Part shown: piece after piece, positions 35,474-44,373 of the stretch
Layout of the letters: each line of letters opens with the position of its first letter
Numbering within the stretch: the stretch's first letter is position 1
NCBI RefSeq assembly: GCF_031157525.1
Contig: NZ_JAVIXR010000007.1
Location: forward strand, 124,001-188,000
Direction: 5' to 3'
DNA from: Marinobacter sediminicola
GTDB taxonomy: Bacteria; Pseudomonadota; Gammaproteobacteria; Pseudomonadales; Oleiphilaceae
Length of the DNA: 64,000 nt
Made by a program: the position numbers and the translations under genes
The notes under the pieces: model-generated
Told to the model about the DNA's origin: nothing
Database searches by the model: none
Seen by the model: the letters and a program-made list of their open reading frames with translations, nothing else

Positions 35474-36360
35474 TACTGGCCAGTGTCTCCGGGCTTGATC
35501 GCTAGCAAGTCGGTTCTCAGGTGAATGAGCACCTTCTCTGCGGTGTTACCAATCACGCGAGCCTTCAGGCCGGTTTTACCGCTGGTACCAATGACCACCA
35601 TATCGGCTTTCAACTTGCTGGCCACGCTGGGGATAACCTTGTGTGCCGGGCCAGCGGCCAGGTGAACCTGGTCCCGTCTCAGGTGCCAGGTGTTGCACAG
35701 GTGGGTAATGGTCGGCTCCAGTGCTGCCCGGCGCCGCTGCTCATGTTCGGCCACATTGATGATCTCCAGATCTGCCAGCACCTCGGAAATATGCAGGGCA
35801 TGAACCAGATGAACCTCGGATCCAAAGGCCTTTGCCAATGCGCGAGCCTGCTCAATGATTTTAGTGTTCAGGGCCTTTTTGACCGGTTTGGTGGAACTCA
35901 GGTCTACCGCGGCCAGAATCGGGTGGGCCTGGTTCCATTTCTGTTCTGCTACCAGCATCACCGGTACCGGGCACTCACGGATCAGGTGCCAATCGGTGGG
36001 CGTGTATAACCACGTTTCCGAGCGGCTTCCGGTTTTGATGACGGCCTTGAAGCGGTTTGGATGGGCGTGTTCAATGATCCACTGGTGAATATTCTTTTCC
36101 CACACAGCATGCGTGGCGACTTGCAGATCGGTGCAGTCGGAAAGCGCCAGCATCTGATCCAGCCAGCGCTGACGAAGTTCAATTAGTGCGTCCCGGGCAG
36201 TTTGCTGCACGGTAGGGTCTGACGGCAAAGCGCCCAGATGTTCATGGATGAACGCCACGATTTCCAGTTGGGCGCCCGTGGCGCGTGCCAGTTCGATTCC
36301 CCGGGCCAGAGCTTTCTGGTGCTTGTGAGCCGGGTCCATGACAATCAGAAGTTTATCCAT
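35473..36360 (-). CDS. Tandem universal stress protein (UspE-like)
   Basis: A 295-residue protein with two UspA domains: residues 1-145, beginning DKLLIVMDPAHKHQKAL, and 150-295, beginning HPILAAVDLSST. The second domain has the nucleotide-binding pattern VIGTSGKTGLKARVIGNTAEKVL; the first lacks it. Such tandem proteins act in the cytoplasm under growth arrest and stress. It is the first gene of a two-gene transcript with the pseudouridine synthase, divergent from gmk. Confidence 0.88.
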   Translation of the reverse strand: MDKLLIVMDPAHKHQKALARGIELARATGAQLEIVAFIHEHLGALPSDPTVQQTARDALIELRQRWLDQMLALSDCTDLQVATHAVWEKNIHQWIIEHAHPNRFKAVIKTGSRSETWLYTPTDWHLIRECPVPVMLVAEQKWNQAHPILAAVDLSSTKPVKKALNTKIIEQARALAKAFGSEVHLVHALHISEVLADLEIINVAEHEQRRRAALEPTITHLCNTWHLRRDQVHLAAGPAHKVIPSVASKLKADMVVIGTSGKTGLKARVIGNTAEKVLIHLRTDLLAIKPGDTGQ

Positions 36361-36442
36361 GCTGCCTTCCGTCGTTTGCTACTGTTTCCTTGATGTTACC
36401 AGTTGTGGCGGCATCCGGGATGCGGTGTTTGGTCAAAGGTCG

Positions 36443-36448
36443 TATAAT
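36443..36448 (+). promoter_or_regulatory. Consensus -10 box upstream of gmk
   Basis: A perfect TATAAT, 60 bases upstream of the gmk ATG. No good -35 was found at 16-18 bases. Confidence 0.45.
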
Positions 36449-36507
36449 TATTCGCTTTGCGGGCCTCCAGTAGTGGCGGCCAAGTCCAGTCCAGGAGTTG
36501 TTCAATC

Positions 36508-37152
36508 ATGAGCCAGGCCGGTGAAACGGGTACGCTGTTCGTTATTTCTGCGCCATCGGGTGCCGGTAAGACCAGTCTTGTAGCAGAAATGCTACATGCA
36601 GACCACAAGTTGGGAGTATCCGTCTCTCATACGACGCGCCCCATGCGCGAAGGCGAGAAGGATGGCATTAACTACCATTTTGTTGGCCGCTCCGAGTTTG
36701 AAACCATGATCGGTCAAGGCGACTTTCTGGAGCATGCAGACGTTTTCGGTAATTATTACGGCACATCTCAGGTCTGGGTCCGAGAGATGCTGGCCAGCGG
36801 GCGAGATGTGATTCTGGAAATCGACTGGCAGGGCGCTTCCCAGGTGCGTCGGCTTATTCCCGAGTGTGTCAGTATTTTCATCGTGCCGCCTTCGGCTGAA
36901 GCCCTTCGGGATCGCCTTGTGGGCAGAGGAACCGACGCGCCGGATGTTGTGAGTCGGCGGTTGACTGAGGCAAGAGAAGAGTGCCGCCATGTAGGCGAGT
37001 TTGACTACATTGTTGTAAACGATGCGTTCAAGGAAGCGCTGGCGGACCTGCTGGCGATCGTACGCAGCCAGCGTATGCAGGTAACCACGCAACAGTTACG
37101 GCACAGGCAACTGCTTGCGGAACTCTGTGGTGAAAGTGACGGCTCCGCCTGA
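36508..37152 (+). CDS. gmk: Guanylate kinase
   Basis: Phosphorylates GMP to GDP. The P-loop SAPSGAGKTSL, the GMP-binding SHTTRPMREGEKDG and YHFV, and EIDWQGA are all present. ATG 36508 with AGGAG upstream gives 214 residues. It starts the gmk-rpoZ-spoT-ridA run, which joins guanine nucleotide supply, an RNA polymerase subunit and (p)ppGpp metabolism as in E. coli and Pseudomonas. Confidence 0.96.
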   Translation: MSQAGETGTLFVISAPSGAGKTSLVAEMLHADHKLGVSVSHTTRPMREGEKDGINYHFVGRSEFETMIGQGDFLEHADVFGNYYGTSQVWVREMLASGRDVILEIDWQGASQVRRLIPECVSIFIVPPSAEALRDRLVGRGTDAPDVVSRRLTEAREECRHVGEFDYIVVNDAFKEALADLLAIVRSQRMQVTTQQLRHRQLLAELCGESDGSA

Positions 37153-37241
37153 TAGGGACTTTTGCTGTATACAAATTGTGCCGCTGGCAGTAAACTACGC
37201 GGTCTGCTAAATCAGTCATTTTTATTATTTTCGGGGATGTT

Positions 37242-37454
37242 ATGGCACGAGTTACTGTTGAAGATTGTCTGGAACACGTTGATAACCGCTTCCAGTTGGT
37301 CATGCTGGCCACCAAGCGTTCCCGCCAGATAGCCACCAAAGGCGCTGATCCGATGGTTGCGGAAGAAAACGATAAGCCTACGGTTATCGCCCTGCGCGAA
37401 ATTGCTGCAGGTTTGGTCAGTCGCGATTTGCTGAACGAAATCGAAGAAGACTAA
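37242..37454 (+). CDS. rpoZ: RNA polymerase omega subunit
   Basis: A 70-residue omega subunit with the standard start [20 protein letters not shown] and the RSRQI/ATKG segment. It assists assembly of the beta-prime subunit and forms part of a ppGpp binding site in proteobacteria. It is somewhat shorter than the E. coli protein, which is normal for this group. It lies 89 bases after gmk and is followed by a palindromic terminator before spoT. Confidence 0.96.
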   Translation: MARVTVEDCLEHVDNRFQLVMLATKRSRQIATKGADPMVAEENDKPTVIALREIAAGLVSRDLLNEIEED

Positions 37455-37520
37455 GAATGCATTGAAATCTGCCTCCGCAGTTTTATAGTGTATCTATAGA
37501 TCGTTGCTGGAAGGATAGAG

Positions 37521-37552
37521 AAAAGACCCGAATGCATGCATTCGGGTCTTTT
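37521..37552. terminator. Perfect palindromic terminator between rpoZ and spoT
   Basis: Two 16-base arms without a spacer (aaaagacccgaatgca and its complement), followed by T5 on the plus strand. It is placed inside an operon that is usually cotranscribed, so it probably gives partial read-through or separates spoT expression. Confidence 0.8.
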
Positions 37553-37601
37553 TGTTTATGCTCCTGGTAAGCGTGGGAAATTGGAGTATTACGGAGGCGC
37601 G

Positions 37602-39743
37602 GTGTCACTTGAGGCTAGGGTAGAAGGTCTGGCGGTTGAGCTCAGCACCTATCTGGATACCAATCGTATTAACCAGGTGCGAAGGGCCTACTATTATGCC
37701 GAGCAGGCCCATGAGGGCCAGATGCGCAAAAGTGGTGATCGCTATATCACCCATCCCCTCGCCGTTGCTCACATTCTTGCAGATCTGAAGCTTGACCATC
37801 AGAGTTTGATGGCGGCTATGCTCCACGATGTTATTGAAGACACCGGTATTCCCAAGGATGCGCTTGCCGAACAGTTTGGTGACGATGTTGCCGAGCTGGT
37901 GGATGGGGTCAGTAAACTGACCCAAATAGAATTCCGTTCCCGTGCAGAAGCGCAAGCCGAGAATTTTCAGAAAATGACCCTGGCCATGGCCAGGGATATT
38001 CGCGTTATTCTGGTAAAGCTGGCTGACCGCCTGCACAACATGCGCACTCTCGGCCCCATGCCCTACGAAAAACGCCAGCGCATCGCTACAGAAACCCTCG
38101 ATATATACGCCCCCATAGCTAACCGCCTTGGTATGCACGCAATTTCCACAGAGCTTGAAGACCTGGGGTTTGCTGCGCTGCATCCGATGCGCTCCCGCTA
38201 TATCTCCAAGGCCGTGGACAAGTTGCGCGGCAGTCATCGGGAGATTATTGAAGACATAAGAGGCCGACTTCAGGAAAAGCTGGAAGAGCGTGGCCTGCCG
38301 GGCCGGATCATGGGGCGCGAGAAACATCTGAACAGCATTTATAACAAGATGAAGCTCAAGCAGAAGTCCTTTTACGAAATCATGGACGTATACGCCTTCC
38401 GCATCATCACCGACACCGAAGACGATTGCTACCGGATTCTGGGTGCTGTCCACAGCCTTTACAAGCCAATGCCTGGTCGGTTCAAAGATTACATTGCCAT
38501 GCCCAAGGCCAATGGTTACCAGTCATTGCATACCACCCTTTTTGGTATGCACGTAAACATTGAAATCCAGATCCGTACCGAGGAAATGGAGCATATAGCC
38601 AACGATGGTATTGCAGCCCACTGGATGTACAAAAATGAGCCCAGCAGCGTTACCAGCGTGAACCAAACGCGGGTTGATCGCTGGGTGAAAGGGTTGATGG
38701 AGATGCGCGAACGCGCGGATGACTCTTTAGAGTTCATCGAACACGTAAAAGTGGATCTCTTCCCGGACGAAATCTATGTGTTTACCCCGAGGGGTAAAAT
38801 CATGGAGCTACCCAGGGGCGCTACGCCCGTGGATTTCGCTTATGCCATTCATACAGATATTGGCAATGCTACAGTCGCTTGCCGAATCAACCGTAATCTC
38901 GGATCGCTGAGCAAGCCATTACAAAGCGGCCAAACCGTAGAGGTTATCACTGCGCCCGGGGCACGCCCGAACCCCGCCTGGCTCAGTTTTGTGGTAACCG
39001 GTAAGGCTCGCAGCAGCATACGTCATACCCTTAAAGGGCAAAAGCTGGCGGAATCAATGGAATTGGGACGCGTGCTGCTGAAAAAATCCCTCAACGGGTT
39101 TGGTAAGCGCTTGGCCGATATCGATGATGCCCAGAAACAGGCTGTTGTGAACCATAATCAGGTAAACAGTTTCGATGAGCTTATCAGCGATATTGGATTG
39201 GGCAATCGAATGGCCTACCTGGTTGCGCGCCAGCTTGTGAGTGGTGCTGAAAGCGCAGGGTCCAGCGGGGAGGTCAAGGATATTCAGGGTGGTAATGATG
39301 TGCCAGTAACCATCCAGGGAACCGAAGGCATGCTGGTCCACTTTGCCACCTGCTGCAAGCCGATCCCCGGAGACCCGGTGGTTGGCGTGATGGATTCAGG
39401 CAGCGGCATGCATATCCACTCTGATACCTGCTCTCGTTTGCCGGAAGACAATGAGGGTCGATCCCGCCTGACTCACCTCACTTGGGCTAAGGACATTACC
39501 GATGAGTTCTCCGTAGAGCTGCGGGTTGAGTTGGAGCGGCAGCATGGAGTGATTGCCGAAGTGGCCAATGCAGTAGCCATGGCGGATGGCAATATAGAGC
39601 GGATAAATGTAGATGAACAGAATGCCCGCTTTAGCGTGGTCAGCCTTGTGGTGAAGGTGCATGGCCGCAAACATCTGGCCCGCGTAATGCGCCGGGTTCG
39701 CAATATCAAAGCCGTTACCTCGATCAACCGGGTCAAATACTGA
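37602..39743 (+). CDS. spoT: Bifunctional (p)ppGpp synthetase/hydrolase SpoT
   Basis: A 713-residue RelA/SpoT protein. The HD hydrolase domain keeps THPLAVA and MLHDVIEDT, the synthetase domain has REKHLNSIYNKMK and KDYIAMPKANGYQSLHTT, and TGS (FTPRGKIMELPRGATPVDFAYAIH) and C-terminal ACT domains follow. The HD motif implies active hydrolysis. I prefer GTG 37602, with GGAGG four bases upstream, over ATG 37536: the ATG lies in the centre of the terminator palindrome and adds 22 residues absent from typical SpoT. The start remains moderately uncertain. Confidence 0.93.
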   Translation: MSLEARVEGLAVELSTYLDTNRINQVRRAYYYAEQAHEGQMRKSGDRYITHPLAVAHILADLKLDHQSLMAAMLHDVIEDTGIPKDALAEQFGDDVAELVDGVSKLTQIEFRSRAEAQAENFQKMTLAMARDIRVILVKLADRLHNMRTLGPMPYEKRQRIATETLDIYAPIANRLGMHAISTELEDLGFAALHPMRSRYISKAVDKLRGSHREIIEDIRGRLQEKLEERGLPGRIMGREKHLNSIYNKMKLKQKSFYEIMDVYAFRIITDTEDDCYRILGAVHSLYKPMPGRFKDYIAMPKANGYQSLHTTLFGMHVNIEIQIRTEEMEHIANDGIAAHWMYKNEPSSVTSVNQTRVDRWVKGLMEMRERADDSLEFIEHVKVDLFPDEIYVFTPRGKIMELPRGATPVDFAYAIHTDIGNATVACRINRNLGSLSKPLQSGQTVEVITAPGARPNPAWLSFVVTGKARSSIRHTLKGQKLAESMELGRVLLKKSLNGFGKRLADIDDAQKQAVVNHNQVNSFDELISDIGLGNRMAYLVARQLVSGAESAGSSGEVKDIQGGNDVPVTIQGTEGMLVHFATCCKPIPGDPVVGVMDSGSGMHIHSDTCSRLPEDNEGRSRLTHLTWAKDITDEFSVELRVELERQHGVIAEVANAVAMADGNIERINVDEQNARFSVVSLVVKVHGRKHLARVMRRVRNIKAVTSINRVKY

Positions 39744-39832
39744 CGAGGTGGACAGGGGTGAACTGTCTGGTTGACAGTTCACGTATGGAACAGCGACGAT
39801 TGGTGTTTTAGACGATAAGGAAAGTAAACGGT

Positions 39833-40219
39833 ATGACCAACAAATCCATAATTCAGACTGAAAACGCACCCAAGGCAATTGGCCCCTATTCCCAGGCTGT
39901 AAAGGCTGGTGACACTGTCTATATTTCTGGTCAGATTCCGCTGGATCCTGAAACCATGGATGTGGTCGGGGGCGATTTTTCCGCGAAAACCCGTCAGGTA
40001 TTCGATAACCTGCAGGCCGTCTGTAAAGCGGCAGGTGGTGAGCTGAAAGACATCGTTAAAGTGAATATCTATGTGACCGATCTGGCAAACTTTGCCACGG
40101 TTAACGAGATTATGGCGACGTATTTTCCCGAGCCATACCCGGCACGCGCAGCGGTGCAGGTTTCAGCGTTGCCTAAGGATGTTCCTGTAGAAGTAGAAGC
40201 GGTAATGGTGCTGAGCTGA
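39833..40219 (+). CDS. ridA: RidA family enamine/imine deaminase
   Basis: A 128-residue YjgF/YER057c/UK114 protein that hydrolyses reactive enamines such as those formed from threonine and serine by PLP enzymes. The N-terminal [23 protein letters not shown], split as IGPYSQAV and YISGQIPLD, and the Arg in [13 protein letters not shown] are characteristic. It follows spoT by 89 bases, the order seen in Pseudomonas and Xanthomonas relatives, and ends at a clear terminator. Confidence 0.95.
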   Translation: MTNKSIIQTENAPKAIGPYSQAVKAGDTVYISGQIPLDPETMDVVGGDFSAKTRQVFDNLQAVCKAAGGELKDIVKVNIYVTDLANFATVNEIMATYFPEPYPARAAVQVSALPKDVPVEVEAVMVLS

Positions 40220-40243
40220 TTCAGCACACAGCCAGGATAGTCA

Positions 40244-40275
40244 GAACAAAGGCGGCCTGCGGGTCGCCTTTGTTC
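40244..40275. terminator. Bidirectional intrinsic terminator
   Basis: An 11-bp stem (gaacaaaggcg / cgcctttgttc) with a 10-base loop between the convergent ridA and SDR genes. Confidence 0.85.
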
Positions 40276-40284
40276 GTTGTAGGT

Positions 40285-41163
40285 CTAGCCCTTATCGATC
40301 ATATCGCGATATCCGGCACGGAAGTCCGGGTAGCGAAAGGTAAAGCCTGATTGCAGTAGCCGCTGGTTGCTGCAGCGCTTGCTGCCCGCCCGGCCGCCTT
40401 TTCTGGCGTCGGCTACGGGCTCGGCGCAGGGCACTTGCTGGCGAACCCAGTCGACCACCTCATCCAGCCGCACCGGCTCGCAATCGCTGGCCACATAACA
40501 GGTATCCAGGGGCTTGCCGGAGAGCGCCTTCTGGTTAAGGAAGGCTACAGCCGCTGCGGCGTCCTCTTCATGAATACGGTTACTGAAGGGCGCTGGCTTT
40601 GTGGGGTTCATGCGGCCTGCGATCACCTCTTCCAGAAAACGACTTCTGGATGGCCCGTATATTCCGCTGAAGCGAATAACCGTAGCTGGGTGGCCGCTAT
40701 CCAATGCTGTTTGCTCCCCCGCCAGAATCTGCTGGCCGGTTACACGGGAAGGGGCAGCAGTACTGGCTTCATCAACCAGGCTGTCATCGTTTTGGGCGTA
40801 AACGCTGGTGCTGCTGATAAAAAACAGCCGCTTCAGTGGCTGATCGCCAATGCCATCCAGCAGATTGGCCAAGCCGTTTACGTAGGCATCGCGGTAGCCT
40901 TGCTCGTCGTAACTGGACGGTGTCAGGCAGTAGATCACCGTTTCCAGGTTATCAGGCAGCATGCCCGTTAGGGTTTCCGGGCGAGTCAGGTCTGCACCTA
41001 TCCCCGTCACGCCTTCAGGCACCTTGGCCGGGTTACGACGTAAGCCATACACCTGCGCCGACTCTGTCAGCATACTGGCGATGGTGCCCCCGAGCTTGCC
41101 ACAACCTGCCACAAGAATTCTGGGCATACTATTGCGATCAGCGATTGCCATAGACAATATCAA
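40285..41163 (-). CDS. Extended SDR / NAD-dependent epimerase-like protein
   Basis: A 292-residue Rossmann-fold protein. The nucleotide-binding motif is VAGCGKLGG, less typical than GxxGxxG, near the N-terminus; FFISSTSVYAQND and IRFSGIYGP match the active-site and substrate regions, though the catalytic YxxxK is not evident, which suggests a YeeZ-like atypical SDR. Possible starts are TTG 41163 (GAGG seven bases upstream), ATG 41151 and ATG 41127; I kept the TTG because it alone has a ribosome site. It is divergent from oxyR. Confidence 0.8.
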   Translation of the reverse strand: MILSMAIADRNSMPRILVAGCGKLGGTIASMLTESAQVYGLRRNPAKVPEGVTGIGADLTRPETLTGMLPDNLETVIYCLTPSSYDEQGYRDAYVNGLANLLDGIGDQPLKRLFFISSTSVYAQNDDSLVDEASTAAPSRVTGQQILAGEQTALDSGHPATVIRFSGIYGPSRSRFLEEVIAGRMNPTKPAPFSNRIHEEDAAAAVAFLNQKALSGKPLDTCYVASDCEPVRLDEVVDWVRQQVPCAEPVADARKGGRAGSKRCSNQRLLQSGFTFRYPDFRAGYRDMIDKG

Positions 41164-41227
41164 TCCTTATCCTCTATCTCATAAATTAGTGAAACTTCGA
41201 CCTGTATCCTTTTGACCGGAGATCACC

Positions 41228-42187
41228 ATGACTCTTACCGAGTTAAGATACGTCGTTACGCTTGCCCGCGAAAGGCATTTTGGCCGTGCCGCCGAGCGCT
41301 GCCACGTTAGCCAGCCGACACTCAGCGTTGCGGTCAAAAAACTCGAGGAAGAGTTGGGTATCCCGCTGTTTGAGCGAAGCAAAAGCAGTATTCGCGTAAC
41401 GGAAACGGGTCAGCGTATTGTTGAGCAGGCCCAGCGGGTTCTGGATCAGGTGGGTGTTATCCGCGACATGGCTCAGGATGGTAAAAACCAGTTGAGTTCG
41501 CCGCTCAAAGTGGGCGCCATTTATACTATCGGGCCTTATCTGTTTCCGCACCTTTTGCCTGAATTGCGCCGTGCCGCGCCGGAAATGCCGCTCTATATAG
41601 AAGAAAACTACACTGCTAACCTGCGCAAAAAACTGCGTCAGTCCGAGTTGGACGCCATTATCATTGCGCTGCCGTTTGAAGAGGCGGAGGTGCTGACCCT
41701 CCCGCTGTACGACGAGCCGTTTGTGGTGCTACTGCCTGCAGACCATCCCCTTGCCGCCAAGGCGGAAATCACAGGGGATGAACTGGCCAACGAGCAATTA
41801 CTCTTGCTTGGCCCCGGCCACTGCTTCCGGGATCAGGTGCTGGAAGCCTGCCCACCTCTGGTGGAAGCCGTCACAAACCGGGCAGATGCAGGATCGCCTT
41901 CGCTGGTTACGGAAGGCAGCTCTCTGGAAACCATACGCCACATGGTTGCCTCCGGTTTAGGAATTACCGTACTGCCACTCTCCGCCGCCACCGGTATGCG
42001 TTATCAGCAGGATGTGCTCGTTACCCGGCCCTTTGCCGCCCCGGTACCATCCCGAACCGTGGCCCTGGCTTGGCGGGTCACCTTTCCCCGGCCCAAAGCC
42101 ATCGATGTTCTCTCGCTTGCAGCTGGCCAGTGCCGGGTGATTGAAAAAGCGACAGAGGACACCCCGGTTGCTGCCGCAACGGACTGA
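41228..42187 (+). CDS. oxyR: Hydrogen peroxide-sensing regulator OxyR
   Basis: A 319-residue LysR regulator. The N-terminal winged helix is MTLTELRYVVTLARERHFGR and onward. The redox cysteines are at residues 199 and 208 (GPGHCFRDQVLEAC), exactly the numbering of E. coli OxyR, so the disulfide switch should work. It activates peroxide defence genes. recG follows eight bases later on the same strand; an oxyR-recG pair is also known in Pseudomonas. Confidence 0.94.
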   Translation: MTLTELRYVVTLARERHFGRAAERCHVSQPTLSVAVKKLEEELGIPLFERSKSSIRVTETGQRIVEQAQRVLDQVGVIRDMAQDGKNQLSSPLKVGAIYTIGPYLFPHLLPELRRAAPEMPLYIEENYTANLRKKLRQSELDAIIIALPFEEAEVLTLPLYDEPFVVLLPADHPLAAKAEITGDELANEQLLLLGPGHCFRDQVLEACPPLVEAVTNRADAGSPSLVTEGSSLETIRHMVASGLGITVLPLSAATGMRYQQDVLVTRPFAAPVPSRTVALAWRVTFPRPKAIDVLSLAAGQCRVIEKATEDTPVAAATD

Positions 42188-42195
42188 CCCCAGCC

Positions 42196-44271
42196 ATGGC
42201 CTCACTGGACGACATCCCGGTTACGGAGCTTAAAGGCGTAGGCAGCGCCCTTGCCGAGAAGCTTGGGCGGCTGGGTATCGCCTCCATGCAGGATTTGCTG
42301 TTTCACCTTCCCCATCGATACGAAGACCGCACGCGAATCATACCCATGGGTAGTTTGAGGGTTGGTGATGTGGCCGTTGTGGAAGGCGAGGTAATGAAAA
42401 CGGATCTGGTGATGGGCCGTCGCCGCAGCCTGCAAGTTACCCTGAAAGACAACAGCGGGTTTCTGGTGCTGCGGTTTTTCCACTTCAACGCTGCCCAGAA
42501 AAACCAACTATCGGAGGGCACCCGGGTTCGCTGCTTTGGCGAAGTGCGCCCCGGCCGGGCCGGATACGAGTTTTACCACCCGGAGTACCAAACCAGCCCG
42601 CCGGCTATGCCCACAGGGGAACAGGCCACCCTTACGCCGGTTTATCCGCTGACTGAAGGCATACAGCAACCCAGAGTGCGAGGGTTGTGCCAGCAGGCCC
42701 TGGGATACCTAAAACGCCATCCTATACGAGACTGGTTGCCTGCCGAGTTGCTGGCGGGTTATCAGCTACCGGGAATTACGGAAGCCGTCCAGTTGGTGCA
42801 TTCCCCGCCGGCCAGTGCCCCGGTTCATCTGTTGATGGAGGGACGCCACCCGGCCCAGCAGCGCCTGGTGATGGAAGAGCTGCTGGCGCATCAGTTGAGC
42901 ATGCTGCAGGTTCGCGAACAGATTCAGGCCCGGCAAGCCTTGCCCCTGCTCCCCACCGGCGACCTGGCAGAGCGTTTTCTTGAGGAGTTGCCGTTTGCGC
43001 TCACGGGTGCTCAACGCCAGGTTGTGAGTGAGATTCGACAGGATCTCAGCCAACCGCTGCCCATGCTGCGATTGGTACAGGGGGATGTGGGCTCGGGTAA
43101 AACCGTGGTGGCCGCGCTGGCAGCTATACAAACCCTTGGCGCTGGTGCCCAGGTGGCCCTTATGGCGCCGACTGAAATATTGGCTGAACAGCACTATCAG
43201 AACTTTAAAGGCTGGCTGGAGCCACTCGGTATCCAGCTGGCCTGGCTGTCTGGCAAGGTCAAAGGCAAAGCCAGGAAAGAAGCGCTGGAAACCGTGCATA
43301 CGGGTACGGCCAGCGTAATCATCGGCACCCATGCGTTGTTTCAGGATGATGTGCTGTTTCACCGCTTGGCGTTGGTCATTGTGGATGAACAGCACCGGTT
43401 TGGCGTGCACCAGCGCCTGGCCCTGCGGGAAAAAGGTGTAGGCGGAACCCTTGCACCCCACCAGCTGATCATGACCGCCACACCCATTCCTCGTACTCTG
43501 GCCATGAGTGCCTATGCCGACCTTGATACCTCGGTGATCGACGAATTACCCCCGGGCCGAAAGCCCATTGAAACTATCATCATTCCTGACAGCCGTAGGG
43601 ACGATGTGATTGAGCGCGTACGCAGCGCCTGCACTGACGGTCGCCAGGCATACTGGGTGTGCACACTGATTGAAGAGTCGGAAGCCTTGCAGTGCCAGGC
43701 GGCAGAAGTAACAGCGCAAGAACTGACTGATCGCTTGACTGGCCTGAAAGTCGGGCTGGTGCACGGGCGACTAAAATCTTCGGAAAAGGCCGAAGTGATG
43801 GAACGCTTTAAACAGGGGGAGCTGGATTTACTGGTTGCCACTACGGTGATTGAAGTGGGCGTGGATGTGCCCAACGCCTCACTTATCATCATTGAAAATC
43901 CGGAGCGCCTGGGCTTGGCCCAGTTGCATCAGCTCCGTGGCAGGGTGGGGCGGGGCGAGCAGGCCAGCTTCTGCGTGCTCATGTACCATCCTCCGCTGTC
44001 GACCAATGGCAAGGCGCGCCTGCAGGCCCTGCGAGACAGTCAGGATGGCTTTGTTATTGCCGAAAAGGACCTGGAGATACGTGGGCCAGGGGAAGTGCTT
44101 GGAACCCGCCAGACTGGCATGATGCAGTTCCGGCTGGCAGACTTTGAGCGGGACAAGGGGTGGATTGAACCGGTGCGGGAGATGGCGCCGGGGCTCATGA
44201 GGCAGCCACAACTGGTGCAGGCGCTGATTCGACGGTGGATGGGTGAAAAAATGCGTTACGGGGATGTTTGA
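42196..44271 (+). CDS. recG: ATP-dependent DNA helicase RecG
   Basis: A 691-residue branched-DNA translocase that regresses stalled forks and processes recombination intermediates. An N-terminal wedge (OB) domain precedes the helicase core. Walker A is GDVGSGKT; DEQHRFGV is the DEAD-like box, followed by TATPIPRTLA and the motif VI region QLHQLRGRVGRGEQ. The length is standard. No strong ribosome site is visible, which fits translational coupling to oxyR eight bases upstream. Confidence 0.95.
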   Translation: MASLDDIPVTELKGVGSALAEKLGRLGIASMQDLLFHLPHRYEDRTRIIPMGSLRVGDVAVVEGEVMKTDLVMGRRRSLQVTLKDNSGFLVLRFFHFNAAQKNQLSEGTRVRCFGEVRPGRAGYEFYHPEYQTSPPAMPTGEQATLTPVYPLTEGIQQPRVRGLCQQALGYLKRHPIRDWLPAELLAGYQLPGITEAVQLVHSPPASAPVHLLMEGRHPAQQRLVMEELLAHQLSMLQVREQIQARQALPLLPTGDLAERFLEELPFALTGAQRQVVSEIRQDLSQPLPMLRLVQGDVGSGKTVVAALAAIQTLGAGAQVALMAPTEILAEQHYQNFKGWLEPLGIQLAWLSGKVKGKARKEALETVHTGTASVIIGTHALFQDDVLFHRLALVIVDEQHRFGVHQRLALREKGVGGTLAPHQLIMTATPIPRTLAMSAYADLDTSVIDELPPGRKPIETIIIPDSRRDDVIERVRSACTDGRQAYWVCTLIEESEALQCQAAEVTAQELTDRLTGLKVGLVHGRLKSSEKAEVMERFKQGELDLLVATTVIEVGVDVPNASLIIIENPERLGLAQLHQLRGRVGRGEQASFCVLMYHPPLSTNGKARLQALRDSQDGFVIAEKDLEIRGPGEVLGTRQTGMMQFRLADFERDKGWIEPVREMAPGLMRQPQLVQALIRRWMGEKMRYGDV

Positions 44272-44373
44272 ACCGGTGCATGAAAATTTATACAGCTAAC
44301 CCATGATCTATACTAAAAACCAACGCCAGATTCTGGTGGCCGGATGGCAAGCAGCGATAATCAGGAGAAAAAG

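Noticed and set aside
37605..38453. A 282-codon open frame antisense to spoT
   Set aside because: It lies wholly opposite the conserved HD and synthetase domains, has no ribosome site and no recognisable domain; it is a mirror of the coding strand's codon bias.
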